Below the pieces are notes generated by a model that saw only the letters and a list, made by a program, of their open reading frames with translations, did not search any database and was not told where the DNA came from. The position numbers and the translations under genes were made by a program. Positions 50,049-53,906 of a stretch of DNA of 53,906 nucleotides are shown piece by piece (within the stretch, counting starts at the first letter, position 1; the number at the start of each line of letters is the position of its first letter). Source of the stretch: Candidatus Helarchaeota archaeon (lineage in GTDB: Archaea > Asgardarchaeota > Lokiarchaeia > Helarchaeales > HEL-GB-A); the NCBI GenBank assembly GCA_013375455.1, contig JABXJT010000031.1:1-53906 (forward strand), written 5' to 3'.

Positions 50049-52733
50049 TTACTTACTAGCAATCTGGTATTTTATTAAAAAGGTCTTTATTTCAAAGGGT
50101 TTCATTTTGAATTTCAACAAATTTTGTTCTGATCCTATTTTCTGAGGATTTAATTCTAATAAATCGGTTTCAGAAGCACTTTCAACTGAAAGATTAGATG
50201 CGAACTTGATTTCGGCATTAGTTTCCAGGCCAGCGATTTCATAGACTCTGATTACCAGTGTTTTATCTTCATCATCTTCAGGGGATTTTAATGCACTAAG
50301 AAGCACGTTCGTAGGCTGGACGCTCAAGAATTCAAGCTCTTCTGGTAAATCGCCCTTATTTTGAGAAGCGGGGATCACGAGAGGAGGATTATTGAATTCA
50401 TTGGCGAGGAGATAGGATTGTGCAGTTACCCAATCGCCCTTATGAACATAAAGAGAATAATCCACTGAAAATTCGGATTGCTCATGCCATTTTTTTCTCG
50501 ATGGGAGGATGCTCTCAATTGGATCTCCGGCGCGAGGATAAATAGGAATTCGCAAAATTGTCATCCGAACGATATTCTTATATTTAGGGTGAAAGCGAGC
50601 ATCAAAACCATAACGTGATTTATTAATTAGTGTAACGCCGTAATCTTGCTGTGAGACGTCAACCCATTTATGCGCTGGTATTTCCCACTGCGCTTGTTGC
50701 GCGAGGTTTTTAGGTTTTGTTGAGCGCGTAATAGCAGTAAAGGGGATTTCACAGTGAATTTTCTCGGTATCTACATTCAACGGGAAAGTTAATTTTACGA
50801 TTGTTGATTTAATGTAATAATTCATGTATAATTTGAAATCTACATGATCTGTGTTAGCTGATAAGCTAATACTTTGTACGATTAATGTTTGAGGCTTGTC
50901 AGTTTTTCGCTGGACTTCAACTCTTAGTCGGACTGGACCAGATTCTTTTAGTTCAACTAGAATTTCTTCCTTTAATTTCACGGATTTTCTATTATAACTA
51001 GGATCAATATTCCAAGCAGGATTTTGAGAAAGCATCTTTTCCTTGTAAATCTGTACTCGGTTGCCAGGAGCGGTCAGAATCTCTTTTTTTAACGTTTTAT
51101 GATAAACGCTTAAGAGATAACCCGTGGCTTTGTCAATCTTTACTTTTAGGTAAGTATTTTCAAGTGTTATCTGTTTTTCATCCTCCTCCGCAAGAAGATC
51201 TGTATTATATTTTGGGAGGGTTTCAGTTGGATTCAACGAAAAAAACGTATAACCGCAACTGGGAATATCTTTGGCGATAAAAATTTGCTTATTTTCATTT
51301 ATTTGAGATGGTATTTCGGTGCCATCTTTTGTTTTTATGACATAGCTCTCAGAGTCACTAATTTCAATAACAGAGTCCCGCTTCCAGGAGTGTGTATTAA
51401 AGATTAACAAGCCTTGTTTTTGTATGTTAATCTGATTCAGCAACGAATGGATGGCAGCTTCCCGATGTATATTAATTCCGTTATGAATCTTTTTGAAATC
51501 GTTTCGAGTATCCACATATACCTCGGGAATTGAAGAACCTGGAAGAATATCATGAAATTGATTAAATAGCACGAGTTTCCAGATCGCCTTTAGTTTTTCT
51601 TTAGGATAACTCCACCCAAATAGAGAAGCTACGCTTCCCATTACCTCTAGATTGTACATCGCGAATTCAGTTTTCCGAGTTAATACTTTCAACCAAACGT
51701 GAGAGGTTTGGCATCCGCGATGAACTTCTAAATACATTTCATCGTTCCAGATGGGAAGGCGGTCCATAGATACCGTTTTTTCAAGCATTGAAAAGTATTC
51801 ACGCATCGTTATAAATCCTTTGATTCCCTTCCGTCTCAACAAATCTTTCATAATGATAATTTCAAGGCGAAGGGGGCCACCTCCGCCATCCCCCAACCCA
51901 TAAATCATGGGAAGATCGTGAATATATTCATCGGTGCGTCGCTTCACGATCGCTTTATAATCACTTTCATAGTCAAACACGCGATCTTTTTCAATAGTTT
52001 CTAGGTAACTTGTATAGTCCTTAAATTCACCAATGCCAGGTTTATTTATTATTGCATTAATAGTATAAGGTATACTGAGAGTTAATACCCTGGACCCATC
52101 TGGAGCTTGCCAATGAAAAACCATGAAAGGAAATTTAGTAACTTTATTCCAGGACATCTTATTTGTAAAGAAAAATTTCGCTCCTGATTTACGAAGGATT
52201 TGTGGAAGTGTCCAATTAAACCCGAAGCAATCAGTCAGCCAACCAATTTCACTCATTTTCCCAAATTTTTCTAAATAATATCTTTGACCATACAACCTTT
52301 GCCGAACGAGCGATTCCCCTGAAGTGCAATTCAAATCAGGTTCTATCCACATGCCCCCGACTAGCTCTAAACGCCCTTCCTTCACACGCTCCTTAATTTT
52401 TTCAAATTTCTCCGGGAAGTATTTCTCCATCCACTCGAAGTACTGTGCAGAAGAACATGAGAAAGTGAAAAAGGGGTAATCAGCCATGTGCCGCAAAGCG
52501 TTGGAAAAAGTCACGTTGTTTTTTCGAATGGTAGATATTCGCCGCCACAACCATGCAGCATCTAGGTGTGATTGCCCAATGGCATAAATGTTGAAATCAT
52601 CTTTCTTAAATTTCCAGAGGAATTTCCTGCCAATTGTCGCTAGAATCTTAGCACCAGGGTAAAAAAAGTTTCTTTTATCGAGAAATTTCAAAAATTTATC
52701 TAGCAAAGGACTCTGCAGTATTTCATCAAGCAT
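50049..52733 (-). CDS. GH38 alpha-mannosidase
   Basis: 894 aa. The N-terminal catalytic domain has the zinc site HLDAAW (H56, D58) and the nucleophile-region Asp in GWLTDCFGFNWTLPQIL (D168). The further metal His is in LFNQFHDILPGSS. Middle helical and C-terminal beta domains follow, as in the family. It hydrolyses alpha-mannosides. No signal peptide is seen, so it is probably cytoplasmic and active on imported or salvaged glycans. It is the largest gene of the window. Confidence 0.87.
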   Translation of the reverse strand: MLDEILQSPLLDKFLKFLDKRNFFYPGAKILATIGRKFLWKFKKDDFNIYAIGQSHLDAAWLWRRISTIRKNNVTFSNALRHMADYPFFTFSCSSAQYFEWMEKYFPEKFEKIKERVKEGRLELVGGMWIEPDLNCTSGESLVRQRLYGQRYYLEKFGKMSEIGWLTDCFGFNWTLPQILRKSGAKFFFTNKMSWNKVTKFPFMVFHWQAPDGSRVLTLSIPYTINAIINKPGIGEFKDYTSYLETIEKDRVFDYESDYKAIVKRRTDEYIHDLPMIYGLGDGGGGPLRLEIIIMKDLLRRKGIKGFITMREYFSMLEKTVSMDRLPIWNDEMYLEVHRGCQTSHVWLKVLTRKTEFAMYNLEVMGSVASLFGWSYPKEKLKAIWKLVLFNQFHDILPGSSIPEVYVDTRNDFKKIHNGINIHREAAIHSLLNQINIQKQGLLIFNTHSWKRDSVIEISDSESYVIKTKDGTEIPSQINENKQIFIAKDIPSCGYTFFSLNPTETLPKYNTDLLAEEDEKQITLENTYLKVKIDKATGYLLSVYHKTLKKEILTAPGNRVQIYKEKMLSQNPAWNIDPSYNRKSVKLKEEILVELKESGPVRLRVEVQRKTDKPQTLIVQSISLSANTDHVDFKLYMNYYIKSTIVKLTFPLNVDTEKIHCEIPFTAITRSTKPKNLAQQAQWEIPAHKWVDVSQQDYGVTLINKSRYGFDARFHPKYKNIVRMTILRIPIYPRAGDPIESILPSRKKWHEQSEFSVDYSLYVHKGDWVTAQSYLLANEFNNPPLVIPASQNKGDLPEELEFLSVQPTNVLLSALKSPEDDEDKTLVIRVYEIAGLETNAEIKFASNLSVESASETDLLELNPQKIGSEQNLLKFKMKPFEIKTFLIKYQIASK

Positions 52734-52895
52734 TATTATGCCTCAAAACTAGATTAATTCTTGAGATACGATAATCTGCCTCTATAAAAATACTTTCGAA
52801 AATTCTTCTAGAACCGAAGGGTTATGTTTTTGTAAAAAGAGGCAAAACTGTATTATGACTCAGTACAAGGAGAAGTCGTTAGTACATGCATTAAT

Positions 52896-53905
52896 TTATT
52901 TAATAATGGTACTACACCCATACTTTGAAGATCTTCTGAGATTGGGGCGATGCCAGGCACTAGAAAATCCCATGGACATAAAATTGCCAAAGTTTCGTGA
53001 ACATAATAGCTTTAAATATTTTCCTAACCTACAAGGTCTCGAGGTCGATTCCAGTTCCGGGATTACCAAGTAATGACTGCCGCTGCGCGAACCGAATAGT
53101 TCTACGTGTTCAATCCCGTTTTGACAATTGATATTATACAATTTTTTGTCTATAAAGAATTGTCGAGAATTTTTTAATTCCTTTGATTTTACACTTGGCA
53201 GATTTCCTCCTTTAAATCTTTCGACAATAAATGTTTTGAGAGAGCTGGAATTAAGCTCCCTCCCAAGGGCAGTCGGTGAATCACGTGGGGGCAAATCCGG
53301 GTTTCTTTCAAGACTTTGGGCAAGATGGTTGGGTCGGCGCGTACCGTGAAGTAAAAATTGATGGTCGAAATCCAAGTGTTTAGGGTGCGTTTTCCACGAA
53401 AATCGATAAGTTTTTTAAGGGTACTGAACTCTTGTTCAATGAGATTTGTCGTCATGCATTTTCCCTTGAATACTTTGCTGAGTGCTTCGAGGTTGGCGGC
53501 GATCTCGGGATTGGAGTGCCCCAAAACTCCAATCCGCCCCTCATCCTTGTAATAATGATACACGTGAGTTATTGCATCTTTAAAGGGGTCTTTTGGTCCT
53601 CGTTTTTTTGGTTTCTTTTTTAGTTTCTTCTCAGCATCAATCTCCTTTTTCGGTCCATTCTTGCTTCCTTTTTTTCGTCCTCTTTTACCCTTTTCATGTT
53701 TAATTTTTTCGGATTCAGATACTCGAACTAAAAACGTGTTTTCATCTTGAAAAATATCGTTAGTTGTAGCGACATGAATGGTCTTCACGCGTTTCTCATC
53801 GTGTCGAATCAAGTCAATGCATGCCCTACTAATTGCAGTTCAACTTCCTTGAAAAAGGCGCTCGTATGTGCGTAAAACGAAATGTTGCAATCCTTGCAGT
53901 AAAAA
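52896..53905 (-). pseudogene. degraded DDE-type transposase, cut by the window edge
   Basis: At least three reading frames are needed to follow this sequence. At the right edge is a zinc-ribbon piece, YCKDCNISFYAHTSAFF. Then 53812-53189 carries a basic spacer (RGRKKGSKNGPKKE) and NLIEQEFSTLKKLIDFRGKRTLNTW, typical of the C-terminal catalytic Glu region of DDE transposases. A third frame continues down to about 52896. A stop or frame change separates each part, so it is inactive. I cannot name the IS family; no terminal repeats are visible in the window. Confidence 0.65.
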
Positions 53906-53906
53906 T

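Overview
The window (53.9 kb, A+T-rich) looks archaeal, and most likely Asgard (Lokiarchaeota-like). This is an inference from gene content: a Ras-type GTPase, two tandem RagA/Gtr1-type GTPases with C-terminal roadblock/longin-like domains, several longin- or SCP2-like proteins, a type II methionine aminopeptidase, F420-non-reducing-type hydrogenase/heterodisulfide-reductase genes, and an apparent selenocysteine codon in the split hydrogenase subunit VhuU. I saw no rRNA, tRNA or CRISPR array.

Layout. 0.27-1.2 kb: a small Cys-rich ORF and the GC-rich 3' relic of an IS200/IS605-type element (TnpB tail, possible omegaRNA, terminal hairpin). 1.2-6.2 kb (minus strand): a hydrogenase operon, vhuG - hdrC - hdrB - vhuA - vhuU - gcvH-like. 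Its nickel-binding C-terminus is split off as VhuU with an in-frame TGA, and a GC-rich candidate SECIS hairpin lies downstream. 6.2-6.85 kb: a divergent control region with two identical dyads 31 bp apart. 6.85-8.8 kb (plus): a second hdrC-hdrB pair and a hydrogenase maturation protease. 8.8-10.8 kb: nucleotide-sugar dehydrogenase and a double zinc-ribbon protein. 10.9-14.8 kb: an unfamiliar three-gene operon (winged-helix-like protein, AAA-type ATPase with SAP tail, longin/SCP2-like protein).

14.8-24.7 kb: membrane-anchored sialidase, acyl-CoA dehydrogenase, Ras-like GTPase, a frameshifted B12-radical-SAM gene, a multi-pass membrane protein with a cytoplasmic longin-like domain, and a beta-propeller glycosidase gene bracketed by a 142-bp direct repeat of the fixX 3' end, next to intact fixC-fixX. 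24.8-27.3 kb: longin protein plus two Rag-type GTPases. 27.5-33.4 kb: two acetyltransferases, a second acyl-CoA dehydrogenase, a microbial-type PARG overlapping a flavodoxin-ferredoxin, and a DUF134/NifX-like pair with an 11-bp inverted repeat upstream. 33.5-45.4 kb: metabolic and transport genes (MFS, methionine aminopeptidase, PhnN-like kinase, SDR, nitroreductase, SCP2-like protein, amidohydrolase, nitronate monooxygenase, ADP-forming acyl-CoA synthetase subunit, HAD phosphatase, polyferredoxins).

45.5-53.9 kb: trypsin-like protease, a zinc-finger-repeat/nuclease protein, a radical SAM protein with a fused 2Fe-2S domain and a 14-codon relic of it, a ferredoxin, a GH38 alpha-mannosidase, and a broken transposase at the right edge.

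Functionally, the left 9 kb suggests H2-linked electron bifurcation using HdrBC modules with a selenium-containing hydrogenase. Acyl-CoA dehydrogenases, FixCX and CoA-ligase genes suggest acyl-CoA oxidation. Sialidase, GH38, GH130/43-like and UDP-sugar dehydrogenase genes suggest glycan processing. The GTPase/longin genes belong to the eukaryote-like signalling repertoire of Asgard archaea.
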